Positions 1-5,828 of a DNA stretch of 10,854 nt are shown here, piece by piece (the stretch's first letter is position 1; the number at the start of each line of letters is the position of its first letter). Below the pieces are notes generated by a model. It did not search any database, was not told the DNA's origin, and saw nothing but the letters and a program-made list of their open reading frames with translations. Source of the DNA: an uncultured Prevotellaceae bacterium (GTDB lineage: Bacteria; Bacteroidota; Bacteroidia; Bacteroidales; Bacteroidaceae); NCBI GenBank assembly GCA_945827465.1, contig CALZOH010000107.1:1-10854 (forward strand), read 5' to 3'. Both the position numbers and the translations under genes were made by a program.

Positions 1-57
1 GCCGATGGGTCCTATAAAAATCGAGGGTTAAAAATTTGACTGTCAGGCAAATTTGGA

Positions 58-113
58 GCATCTGCAAGGGTCCCGCCTACAAAACTCCTCGATTTGTAGT
101 GGGTTGCAGATGC
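58..113. repeat. Long imperfect hairpin
   Basis: A perfect 10-bp inverted repeat (GCATCTGCAA at 58-67, TTGCAGATGC at 104-113) encloses a second stem: CCC plus CTACAAA (72-83) pairs with TTTGTAG plus GGG (93-103), around a 9-base loop. Neither side has a clean T tract, so it is not an obvious terminator. It could be an RNA structure, a protein-binding palindrome or the remains of a mobile-element end. The structure is read directly from the sequence; its function is unknown. Confidence 0.7.
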
Positions 114-143
114 AAAACGGCTGTACAGCAGACGTTTGGGGGT

Positions 144-163
144 TACGGGGGCTTGCCCCCGTA
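144..163. repeat. GC-rich perfect hairpin
   Basis: TACGGGGGC and GCCCCCGTA form a 9-bp perfect stem with a TT spacer. Runs of G (138-142) and C (175-181) extend the pairing potential outward. There is no poly-T tail on either strand. It resembles the G/C-run hairpins scattered between genes in Bacteroidales genomes (a general impression, not a database match). The surrounding 1-330 stretch has no convincing gene: the overlapping open frames on both strands lack recognisable motifs. Confidence 0.6.
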
Positions 164-276
164 GGGGCTTTGCACACCCCCCACCGCGCTGACGCTCGTT
201 TTTCCTCTCGCCCCCTTTTCCCTCGCGGAATATGCAGAGCCGCCACCTCATTGCGCGGTCAAATCGCTGCCGTGCA

Positions 277-305
277 GGTCAAATTTCCATTCGTGGAAAT
301 TGACC
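277..305. repeat. Inverted repeat with TTCG loop
   Basis: GGTCAAATTTCCA pairs with TGGAAATTGACC around TTCG, giving 12 bp with one bulged A. The word GGTCAAAT also occurs 20 bp upstream (257-264). This stem marks the right side of the 1-330 hairpin cluster, just before the GC-rich repeat region. Function unknown; no T tract follows on either strand. Confidence 0.6.
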
Positions 306-780
306 TTCGCGACAGCACCTCTCTCCCTTGACGCAGATACACCTATCAAGTCGAGGGGCTTGACGTGGCGATGTGCGGTGATGACGATGCGGCGCGTAGC
401 GGAAAGCGTGTCAGCCAAAGGAACGCAGTGAACTCGGAGTGCCTACATCAGGATTAGAGCAAACGGCAGGTGTCGTGGAGGCACGGAGCGACAGGCACTT
501 TGTCGTGGGCTTGCACTAAGACAGTGTGCCGACCTGCCCTTGCCCTAAGCCGTAGGCAGACTCGGAGTGAGTGAAGTGGTTGGCCGACAGCCGGAGCGGA
601 GTCAGTGCATAGGCGCACCGTGCATCGGGGCCTGGGGCGGGCGTAGCGTCGCAGACGGAGAATGAGAGTAGCCGTGCCGGGAGCTTGGGAGGTTGGCGGC
701 ATAGCCTCTGTGGGTGGGAGAACGTGGCCGTTAGTGTGGCTCAGGGGTGAAAGGAGAAGGGAGCGCGGCGCACTGCCGTT

Positions 781-1022
781 GACGAGCCGGAAATACAAGC
801 GGAGGTTGCGGGTTGACAGCGGAGTGAGAGCGCCCGACACCGTGACGTAGGAGCGGTGTCGGGATAAAGCGGAAACGTAGCCGTCAAAGAGAGTCTGTAA
901 ACATAGCGCACAGTCTATCGCCCCGCAGACCGCAGCGGTCGTTAGTCGCAGGGAGGCACGACCCGCGACCAACGATGTTCGGGCTTGGCGATGGTGAGGG
1001 TGCAAGCGACTGACGGATTGAG
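781..1022. repeat. Diverged repeat unit, copy A
   Basis: Shares an ordered series of blocks with the copy at 1248-1562: GACGAGCCGGAAATA, then AAGCGGAGGTTGCGGG, then GCGGAGTGAGAGCGCCCGAC, then a hairpin, then AACGTAGCCGTCA, a CAG-loop hairpin and GCGACTGAC-like sequence. The main hairpin is CCCGACACCG (833-842) with CGGTGTCGGG (854-863), 10 bp perfect. The CAG-loop stem here is GACCG-CAG-CGGTC (928-940). Confidence 0.75.
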
Positions 1023-1247
1023 CGGTCATAAGCCATAGCGTAGGCCACGTTTCTTTGCAAAGCAAAGCGCCAAAGGCGATTACGGGTGGGGCCTATATTG
1101 ATGCCGCCAACATCACTGCTCACGGCGAACAATGAAGCGAGTGCCATAGGCTAATGACCGTGCGTTCATCAGTCTTCTTTGGGTTGGAGGAACGAGGAAA
1201 GCGACGGCTTGCGCCGACCATAGGAACGAGAGCAGCGCAGCGGCCAG

Positions 1248-1562
1248 GACGAGCCGGAAATAGCAAGCGGAGGTTGCGGGCTGACAGCGGAGTGAGAGCG
1301 CCCGACCCCGGAGCTTGCGTAGGTGTCGGGATTGAGCGGGAACGTAGCCGTCAGAGATAGTTTGTAACCATAGGCGCAGACATACGCGCCCGACACCGTG
1401 ACGAAGGAGCGGTGTCGGGGTAAAGCGGAGGACAAGACGGAGGGCGCAATCTATCGGCCCGAAAACCGCAGCGGTTTTTAGCCGAAGAGAAGTGCAGCGT
1501 AACCTCGGCCAAAAATGCTTCGGGCTGGGATTGGACTGAGGCGCAACCGACTGACTGAGGGA
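1248..1562. repeat. Diverged repeat unit, copy B
   Basis: Second copy of the unit at 781-1022, about 70 bp longer because it carries an extra hairpin segment. The first hairpin (1301-1330) keeps CCCGAC/GTCGGG but changes its loop. The second (CCCGACACCG 1389-1398, CGGTGTCGGG 1410-1419) matches copy A apart from one loop base. The CAG-loop stem is AAAACCG-CAG-CGGTTTT (1462-1478), so the outer G-C pairs of copy A have become A-T pairs. A single-base indel (AAATACAAG against AAATAGCAAG) shifts any reading frame between copies. Confidence 0.75.
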
Positions 1563-1618
1563 GTGTTCGTAAAGATGACGCTTGCATCGTTCGGTTGGGG
1601 AGAATAAAGATGAACGCG

Positions 1619-1652
1619 AAAAACAAAACGAGCTACCCTCGCGGGCAACTCG
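1619..1652 (-). terminator. Intrinsic terminator of lysis operon
   Basis: On the minus strand, CGAGTTGCCC and GGGTAGCTCG form a 10-bp stem (two G-U pairs) capped by a GCGA tetraloop and followed by TTTTGTTTTT. It lies 49 bases past the stop of the spanin-like gene, with no gene between. This is a strong intrinsic terminator and marks the end of the leftward late operon. Confidence 0.88.
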
Positions 1653-1700
1653 CTCTGCAATCAATCTATGAAAAAAGCTACTCTCTGGTGCTGTTGTATC

Positions 1701-2159
1701 TTATCGTTTGCGATAGAAAACGTAGAACAGAATACCTGCGATAACAAGCGCGATTACCAGAACCGATGTGCCGTCAGGCGGATTATAGAGGCGCGTTGTG
1801 GCGGAGTGCTCTGTCGAAGACTCGGCGGCGGATTGACGATAGGCAACCGTATCAAGCCGATTGAAGGCTTCGACGCTGTCTCTATGAGCACTACGCCTGT
1901 CGATGACGCGCCCACGAACTGCCGTAAGGCTAACTATCTCCGGCGCCTCGGCGTATTGAACGGGACGCTCGATATTGATTTTCAGGGTGTCGAAGCTAAA
2001 ATCAATATTCCTAACCACGGAGTCAATCACCGCGATTGAGCGGTGATGTTCGGAATGAGCGAGCGAGTCGGTGTTTACCGATTGGCTCGCAACTACATTT
2101 TTTTGTGACTTGCACCCCACGAGGGCGCAGGTCAGGAAAAGAATTATGAGCGACCGCAT
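1701..2159 (-). CDS. Putative unimolecular spanin (lipoprotein with C-terminal TM)
   Basis: 152 residues, likely the last step of host lysis: joining inner and outer membranes after the wall is cut. The N-terminus is a lipoprotein signal, with hydrophobic residues 3-15 and lipobox L13-V14-G15-C16, so C16 would carry the lipid. A polar periplasmic stretch (17-130) follows, then one membrane segment (about 131-149, TSVLVIALVIAGILFYVFY) and a basic RKR tail. N-terminal lipid plus C-terminal TM is the layout of one-piece spanins such as gp11 of phage T1, which has a similar length. It starts at an ATG overlapping the amidase stop by 16 bases and is the third gene of a holin-amidase-spanin order. 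I recognise the architecture, not a sequence family. A generic small lipoprotein is the alternative. A terminator follows 49 bases after the stop. Confidence 0.7.
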   Translation of the reverse strand: MRSLIILFLTCALVGCKSQKNVVASQSVNTDSLAHSEHHRSIAVIDSVVRNIDFSFDTLKINIERPVQYAEAPEIVSLTAVRGRVIDRRSAHRDSVEAFNRLDTVAYRQSAAESSTEHSATTRLYNPPDGTSVLVIALVIAGILFYVFYRKR

Positions 2160-2563
2160 AGCTCCGTCTCGTTTTTAACGTTGAACGAAGGGCAAGCCTT
2201 AGCTGCGAACTCGTTGTGGCCGTGGACTGTCGAACCGGGAAACTGTGAGCGCAGCTCGTTAACCAGTTTGATAAGCGCAGCCCTCTGTGCTTCGGTTCGA
2301 GTGTCCTTCGGCGTTTTACCGTCTGCGGCACAGCCACCTATGTAGCAGATGCCTATGGAATTGGCATTGTGGCCGGAAGTGTGCGCACCAACCTGCTCGA
2401 TGGGTCTGCCCTTGTGGATAGAGCCGTCGCGATAGATAACGTAGTGGTAGCCGATGCAACGGAAGCCACGCTGCCGATGCCATTGGTCGATTTGTTGCAC
2501 GGTGAAATCCTTGCCCTCGGGCGTAGCCGCGCAATGGATAATGATTTTGTTAATCTTCCTCAT
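2144..2563 (-). CDS. N-acetylmuramoyl-L-alanine amidase (Amidase_2 endolysin)
   Basis: 139 residues; cuts the bond between MurNAc and the L-Ala of the stem peptide, a zinc-dependent phage endolysin of the T7-lysozyme/PGRP fold. Expected zinc ligands are present: H10 (IIIHCAAT), H116 (VHGHNEF) and C124 (ACPSF). The catalytic equivalents Y39 (in GYHYVIYRDG) and K122 are also in place, with spacings that match T7 lysozyme. The family's G-H-T/N-S-I-G-I-C-Y-like core is at 60-75. The ATG at 2563 is preferred over an upstream TTG (2596), because protein starting MRKINKIIIH is normal for the family and the extension lies inside the holin gene. It overlaps the holin gene by 14 bases and the spanin gene by 16. 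No signal peptide is seen, so export needs the holin. Full-length for a single-domain enzyme. Confidence 0.93.
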   Translation of the reverse strand: MRKINKIIIHCAATPEGKDFTVQQIDQWHRQRGFRCIGYHYVIYRDGSIHKGRPIEQVGAHTSGHNANSIGICYIGGCAADGKTPKDTRTEAQRAALIKLVNELRSQFPGSTVHGHNEFAAKACPSFNVKNETELCGRS

Positions 2564-2771
2564 GGTGTTGGGATTTATATTTGTAATGGTAGTCAATGCC
2601 GAACAGTGCCCCCGCGAAAGTCAATATCTCGCCAAAGGCGATAAGAACGGAGTTATGAATTTCGCCGGGCGGAGGCACTATGAAGCCCATAATCAACAGG
2701 CCGCAGCCAACGACAATCAGCATTATTGCTGATAGTAATTGGATAGTCGGTTTGTGCTTGTGAAGATTCAT
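2550..2771 (-). CDS. Small two-TM membrane protein, putative holin
   Basis: 73 residues with two membrane segments (about 10-32 and 41-61), separated by a short turn with PPPGEIHNS, and a charged C-terminus ending HHEED. The size, two-TM layout and place directly before the endolysin suggest a class II-like holin that releases the amidase to the wall at the end of infection. I recall similar small proteins, with a PPxGEIHxSVLxAFGExLTFAG-type core, beside amidases in Bacteroidales prophages, but their holin activity is not established to my knowledge. ATG at 2771. The start codon sits in an 8-bp inverted repeat (TCATAATT at 2806-2813 read on the minus strand, with AATTATGA at 2768-2775), enclosing a roughly 30-base loop. 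No clear own promoter, so expression may come from read-through of the fibre unit. Confidence 0.75.
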   Translation of the reverse strand: MNLHKHKPTIQLLSAIMLIVVGCGLLIMGFIVPPPGEIHNSVLIAFGEILTFAGALFGIDYHYKYKSQHHEED

Positions 2772-2790
2772 AATTATTGTGGGTTAAAGT

Positions 2791-2822
2791 GTTGTATATG
2801 TGAAGAATTATGATTAACTTTG
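2791..2822 (+). promoter_or_regulatory. Candidate plus-strand promoter for intergenic RNA
   Basis: GTTG (2791-2794), a 20-bp spacer and TAACTTTG (2815-2822) match the Bacteroidales -33/-7 layout (TTTG, TAnnTTTG). It points rightward, away from the holin gene and against all protein genes. Transcription would begin near 2828, exactly where the first RNA stem begins. Confidence 0.55.
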
Positions 2823-2827
2823 TAGTG

Positions 2828-3041
2828 CATAGGTAACACCATGCTAAAAGACCCGGACACCTCTGACGCAAGTGAAGCCAAGCTAAAAGAACCATGATAC
2901 CTATGTCCGTATGCGAGATAGCATCTCCGTTGGGCTATCTGTGTCGATGTTTATTATGATAGCACTCCCGAATAAGGGCTATCAATTAGGTTTAAGAGAT
3001 AGCACCCCCCTGGCGATAACTTCGTCAGGGCTATCTTTTTT
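2828..3041 (+). ncRNA. Candidate structured small RNA, antisense to late mRNA
   Basis: About 214 bases between the holin and fibre genes with no open frame of note. Read rightward it has a closing stem right at the predicted 5' end (CATAGGTA 2828-2835 with TACCTATG 2898-2905). Three hairpins follow with the same stem word, AGATAGC/GCTATCT or TGATAGC/GCTATCA (2916-2940, 2957-2984, 2997-3036), spaced 40-41 bases, the last ending in six T. Within the first domain GCTAAAAGA occurs twice (2843-2851 and 2882-2890). Promoter, compact folds and terminator together suggest a discrete RNA. It would be fully complementary to the late transcript between the fibre and holin genes, so it could affect lysis-gene expression. 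Alternatively the hairpins act in the minus-strand mRNA. It matches no RNA family I recognise. Confidence 0.5.
2997..3041 (+). terminator. Intrinsic terminator, plus strand
   Basis: AGATAGC (2997-3003) pairs with GCTATCT (3030-3036), with an inner CCTG/CAGG pairing, followed by TTTTTT (3036-3041). On the minus strand the same stem has no T tract after it, so termination is expected only rightward. It is the third member of the GATAGC hairpin series. Confidence 0.65.
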
Positions 3042-3048
3042 ATGGGGG

Positions 3049-4047
3049 TTACTTTCCGAAGTGCCACGTATTTGATGCGGGGTTGTATATCAGCGAGAAC
3101 TCGGCGAGCGAGCTTACAAGGTTTGCCGTGGTAACGAGCGAGCGACCGGGAAGAATTTTCTTCGCGAAGCCGACGGCGAAACGCAGTCGGATCATGCGAT
3201 GTTTTTTTGTCTTGCTGTCAAGGAGGCTTACCGACGAGCGACCCCACCCGAAACACGGTGTGCCGTCATCGCGGGTGCTGTTCGTAACGAGTGTGGTGGG
3301 AGCCGTCGAATAGCCATCGGCTATTCGACTTTGATGTGAGTGTGGATTGGTTGAGAATGAGATTGTATTGTCCGAGCCGATGGCGATGGAATGACAGGAG
3401 CCGTAGAGGTTCCACCCCTTGCGCGGAGCGCAATATTTCTTCGGCTCGACATTTGTGGCGAATGTGTCGCCCCACTGGTTACGCTTGCGCGTGAGCCGGA
3501 AAAGGTATGGAACATAGCCGTCGGCGATAAGCTGCTGCGCACCGTGGATTTTGAGAACGCCGTTGACAACGAGCACCGAGATTTGAGCTGTGTTAAAGAG
3601 GGGCTTGCTACCCTCGGTCATGCCAAGCTTGACCTGCACGATTTCCAGTATCTTCTCGACTTCGGAGACAGCTTTCATTGTGGCGTTAAGGTCGATGACC
3701 TGCTGCGCCCGCATTGCACCGGCCCTCTCGGTCGTGGCCTGTTGAATGAAGATGCCGGAGGACGAGGCGACCGCGCCGGAGGCGAGGTTGACCGTCGATT
3801 TGTTGGCGTAGATGTGATCGCGGTCGGCCTGACCCTGCGAAAGTGCGGTGATGGCCTGACCTGCGGCCTTGAAGCTGTCGAGCAAAGATGTAATCTTGCT
3901 TATGGTCTCAGACGTACCGGCAGTAGCGAGCAAGTCAACGATGCGTTGCAAGATGTAGCCGAGGCTGTCGGGCGAAACTGCGTCTTTGGATTGCAGTGCC
4001 CGGAACTCGGTGATAACTTCGGTGAGTGATTTTGTGTCAATAGCCAT
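3049..4047 (-). CDS. Tail fibre-like structural protein
   Basis: 332 residues, probably a distal tail or host-recognition component. The first 80 residues are mostly helical (FRALQSKDAVSPDSLGYIL, then a Leu/Ile-rich helix). Residues 100-125 (IFIQQATTERAGAMRAQQVI) resemble the T-x-x-x-A-G-x-M-S-A-x-x-x-x-x-L segment common in phage tail fibres and knob proteins, and are followed by a predicted coil at 121-142. The C-terminal half (155-332) is rich in beta-prone, aromatic and Ser/Thr residues (WNLYGSCHSIAIGSDN, TPCFGWGRSSVSLLD) and looks like a compact binding domain. The ATG at 4047 lies inside a promoter-hairpin (4040-4100), and the gene is the only member of its unit before the lysis cassette. 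Similar N-termini occur in Bacteroidales prophages as far as I recall. The exact virion position is inference. Confidence 0.65.
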   Translation of the reverse strand: MAIDTKSLTEVITEFRALQSKDAVSPDSLGYILQRIVDLLATAGTSETISKITSLLDSFKAAGQAITALSQGQADRDHIYANKSTVNLASGAVASSSGIFIQQATTERAGAMRAQQVIDLNATMKAVSEVEKILEIVQVKLGMTEGSKPLFNTAQISVLVVNGVLKIHGAQQLIADGYVPYLFRLTRKRNQWGDTFATNVEPKKYCAPRKGWNLYGSCHSIAIGSDNTISFSTNPHSHQSRIADGYSTAPTTLVTNSTRDDGTPCFGWGRSSVSLLDSKTKKHRMIRLRFAVGFAKKILPGRSLVTTANLVSSLAEFSLIYNPASNTWHFGK

Positions 4048-4100
4048 AACTTATGCTGTTTTCGGCAAAGTTATGGCTATAAACAGGCGCGCGAAAAGAC
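4040..4100 (-). promoter_or_regulatory. Phage promoter with start-codon hairpin, site C
   Basis: On the minus strand: GTCTTTT (TTTT at 4097-4094), a 20-bp spacer, then TAACTTTG (4073-4066). The -7 box lies in one arm of a 13-bp perfect inverted repeat (ATAGCCATAACTT / AAGTTATGGCTAT; 4068-4080 and 4040-4052), whose other arm contains the ATG at 4047. An inner GCTG/CGGC pairing surrounds the loop. The stretch CTTTTCGCGC also occurs at the portal site. Confidence 0.75.
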
Positions 4101-4102
4101 AC

Positions 4103-4534
4103 TCAAAGAGTGACTGCGCGGCGCATAATGTCGGGATTGAGGGCGTTTGATATAGCGCGGCAGAACTCCTGGCCGAGGGAGTCTGCATAGAACTCCTGAA
4201 TGTTCATCACCGAAGCGTAATACTTGCGCGAGAACCAGCGCTTGCGCTTGCGGCCATTGGCTTTGCCGATGTCGCCGGGGTTTCCTCGCGGAGTATTACG
4301 GCCAGTGCCATAATCGACGAACAGACCGTAGGTGTTAAATGCCTGTTCGAGAGTAATGTCGATGAACTTACCGTCGGCGGTCATTGAAATGCCGACCGTT
4401 GATCGGTAAAGCGCTCCTGTGTCTATGACACCAAGAAGTGCGATTTGCTCGCGCCATATCTTAACCATGGTGGCGTTGAACGCCGTAACATACTTTCGGC
4501 GGGCTTCGAGCTGCTGATTATCCGTTCCATTCAT
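4103..4534 (-). CDS. HK97 gp10-like head-tail/tail completion protein
   Basis: 143 residues. The signature is DTGALYRS (about 38-45) followed by a short strand-rich stretch and YGLFVDYGTGR (about 69-79), the pattern of the HK97 gp10-like family of small head-tail or tail completion proteins. In that family the stretch 'tG.L..si' is followed by 'Y..yve.GT'. A basic patch (NGRKRKRWFSRKYY) follows, then a C-terminal helix. The ATG at 4534 overlaps the previous gene by 17 bases, and the stop is only three bases from the next unit's promoter box. It is third in the module after 5761 and 5018, consistent with virion neck or tail-top assembly. Family assignment is by motif; no capsid gene is nearby to confirm the order. 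Confidence 0.7.
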   Translation of the reverse strand: MNGTDNQQLEARRKYVTAFNATMVKIWREQIALLGVIDTGALYRSTVGISMTADGKFIDITLEQAFNTYGLFVDYGTGRNTPRGNPGDIGKANGRKRKRWFSRKYYASVMNIQEFYADSLGQEFCRAISNALNPDIMRRAVTL

Positions 4535-5018
4535 CGGGGTTGTATCTTAAATCGGTGAACACATCGACGGCGATTTGGAAATATGCACCTGCGGCACCGC
4601 TGAAAAAATAACGGTCAATCTCGTTGAACGTTATTCGAGGGTCAAGGTAGATGCAGTTCTGCTCCAACCTGACCTTTTCAGGGAGAAGCCGCGACATGAA
4701 CTGACGGAACAGTTCGCGCATCGTTTCCATACACTCGGCACGAGCCTCCATATCTTCGGCGGCGTGGCGCATAGCGAAAAACACTGTCTTGACACGTCGG
4801 GTGCGCGGCGTGTTGTTCAACTCAGTATAGCCGTCGGCTATATCGCTGACGCAGACGAAGGCGGTTTGGGTCTGCGCCTCGTTGACCGCTTCCTCGAAGC
4901 CGTCAAGCCCCGACACGCGGCAGAAGGTGAAGCCTTCGGCCTTGGCGAGGCGGTTTGTTGCGGTCAGTTCCTCGAAGAAGCTGGCCGCGTCCCATCGACC
5001 GTTGAGCTGCGCTGTCAT
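4518..5018 (-). CDS. Phage hypothetical protein, tail-terminator position
   Basis: 166 residues that I do not recognise as a named family. It is a mixed alpha/beta protein: an N-terminal helix (WDAASFFEELTATNRLA), a central helix-rich part with many Glu, Met and Arg residues (about 86-112), and a strand-like C-terminus (AYFQIAVDVFTDLRYNPDEW). The size, the ending in a beta-strand after a compact alpha/beta core, and its place directly before a gp10-like gene would suit a tail terminator or neck protein, but that is inference from gene order. Its ATG overlaps the stop of the 248-residue gene by four bases (ATGA), implying translational coupling. No signal peptide or membrane segment. Confidence 0.6.
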   Translation of the reverse strand: MTAQLNGRWDAASFFEELTATNRLAKAEGFTFCRVSGLDGFEEAVNEAQTQTAFVCVSDIADGYTELNNTPRTRRVKTVFFAMRHAAEDMEARAECMETMRELFRQFMSRLLPEKVRLEQNCIYLDPRITFNEIDRYFFSGAAGAYFQIAVDVFTDLRYNPDEWNG

Positions 5019-5761
5019 TTGGATTGCATTTTGGCGTTCAACTCCTTGTACTCACGCGCCTGTGCGTTAAGTTCGGTGAGCGCTCTCCAAGTGTCGAGGG
5101 CAAGCACCTCGGCCTCTTTGGTAACGTCGCCCTTAGTGAGGGCGCGGATTTGAGCGTTCATCGCGTCCTCGACCGAGAGCGAGGGCGAGCCGAGCAAGTT
5201 GCCGCCGGTGGCGGCATCGCTTGTGGATTGGAAGAAGTCGGAGTATTTGTTTGCGAGCGAATCTTTGAGCGCGGCAAACCAGTAGAAGATGTTGATGCGC
5301 TCGTATGGCTTGAAAGTCATAGACTTGCCATAGAGCGTTGAGCCAAGTTGGTCGAGCAGGTTATCGTCTTGTGTTTGGAGATAACCTTGATAGAGGTTAT
5401 CGCAGATTATGAACGTCTCAAACGGCACTTCGGAGAAGTCAGCCGGGAGTGCGTGTTGGCGGTTGATTTTGGAGATTCTGACAGGCGCGGTCGGTAACGA
5501 GCCGAGCCAAGCGAGATGCGGCAGCAGCTCCGCGATGGTGAGAGGCGTAACTTCAAAAAGGATTTTTCCTTTTTTGAGAAGGTAGGCCCCACTGTCTTGC
5601 CGACCAATAACCTTTGTGCCGGTCCATTGTAGCAAGCAAAGAATTTTGATTTCGTCTGTTGCAAATTCGGAGGCGATAAGCTGATAAACGTAGCGGAGCT
5701 GTTTATCGGTAAGTTCGTGCCAGCCCTCTGGCACGATGAAGTTAATCGAGATTGTCTGCAT
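5015..5761 (-). CDS. Conserved phage hypothetical protein, first gene of tail module
   Basis: 248 residues, no named family recognised. The N-terminus (FIVPEGWHELTDKQLRYVYQLIA, written here in part) is a pattern I associate with Bacteroidales prophage proteins near head-tail genes. The middle is mixed, with aromatic residues around YERINIFYWFAALKD (about 152-166). The C-terminal third is helical and polar (from about 193 to the end), ending in NAKMQSK. No signal peptide or TM. It opens a unit of three genes with a four-base and a 17-base overlap, so the products are probably made together in assembly. The ATG at 5761 lies in the outer arm of the promoter hairpin at 5759-5819. Role in tail assembly is inferred from position only. 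Confidence 0.65.
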   Translation of the reverse strand: MQTISINFIVPEGWHELTDKQLRYVYQLIASEFATDEIKILCLLQWTGTKVIGRQDSGAYLLKKGKILFEVTPLTIAELLPHLAWLGSLPTAPVRISKINRQHALPADFSEVPFETFIICDNLYQGYLQTQDDNLLDQLGSTLYGKSMTFKPYERINIFYWFAALKDSLANKYSDFFQSTSDAATGGNLLGSPSLSVEDAMNAQIRALTKGDVTKEAEVLALDTWRALTELNAQAREYKELNAKMQSK

Positions 5762-5819
5762 AGAAAAAGTGCTTTAACGTACTGCGAAAGTACGGTAAAG
5801 CACTCTATGGGGAAAAGAC
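5759..5819 (-). promoter_or_regulatory. Phage promoter with start-codon hairpin, site B
   Basis: GTCTTTT (TTTT at 5816-5813), a 20-bp spacer and TACTTTCG (5792-5785), a one-mismatch version of TAnnTTTG. The box is in the left arm of a long inverted repeat: AGTGCTTTA/TAAAGCACT (9 bp), one mismatch, CGTACT/AGTACG (6 bp). An outer CATAG/CTATG pair includes the start codon of the 5761 gene. On the minus strand the stem is followed by TTTTT before the ATG, so read-through RNA from the 6383-5829 gene may also terminate here. Confidence 0.7.
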
Positions 5820-5828
5820 AGTGATTAG

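Larger units (their letters stand above)
331..1618. other. Gene-free GC-rich hairpin-dense region
   Basis: About 1.3 kb without a supportable protein gene. Minus-strand open frames of 203 and 183 codons exist, but they have no recognisable domain, are rich in Arg, Leu, Ser and Pro, and their frame is not kept between repeat copies. The stretch is packed with short stems, for example GCC-GTA-GGC near 550, CGGC-TTGC-GCCG near 1205 and GCC-AAA-GGC near 1071. It contains two diverged copies of one unit (781-1022 and 1248-1562) and a fainter echo near 590-680. It lies just beyond the terminator of the phage lysis operon. I found no TAnnTTTG promoter inside. Best guess is a large structured RNA or a decayed repeat array. 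Confidence 0.5.

Noticed and set aside
454..1065. 203-codon minus-strand open frame in the GC-rich repeat region
   Set aside because: No motif, odd composition, and the frame is not kept in the second repeat copy because of a one-base indel. The long frame is better explained by high GC and few stop triplets.
331..1618. CRISPR array or group II intron
   Set aside because: Repeats are long, diverged and only two, without spacers of uniform size. No reverse transcriptase and no recognisable domain V were seen.
1113..1664. 183-codon minus-strand open frame in the same region
   Set aside because: Overlaps the lysis-operon terminator and repeat copy B. Similarity to the other frame is only piecemeal and changes frame.
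1668..2039. 123-codon plus-strand open frame starting ATG AAA AAA
   Set aside because: Start resembles a signal peptide, but it runs opposite the spanin gene, whose lipobox, TM and operon position are far more convincing.
2843..2852. GTCTTTT-like box on the minus strand upstream of the holin
   Set aside because: At 20 bp downstream the sequence is CTACAAAG, not TAnnTTTG, so it is not a fourth phage promoter.
3391..4029. 212-codon plus-strand open frame
   Set aside because: Lies entirely opposite the fibre-like gene. It is a mirror frame of real coding sequence without a recognisable domain.
4575..5153. 192-codon plus-strand open frame
   Set aside because: Opposite the 166- and 248-residue phage genes, which overlap each other like a real operon; the plus frame has no motif.
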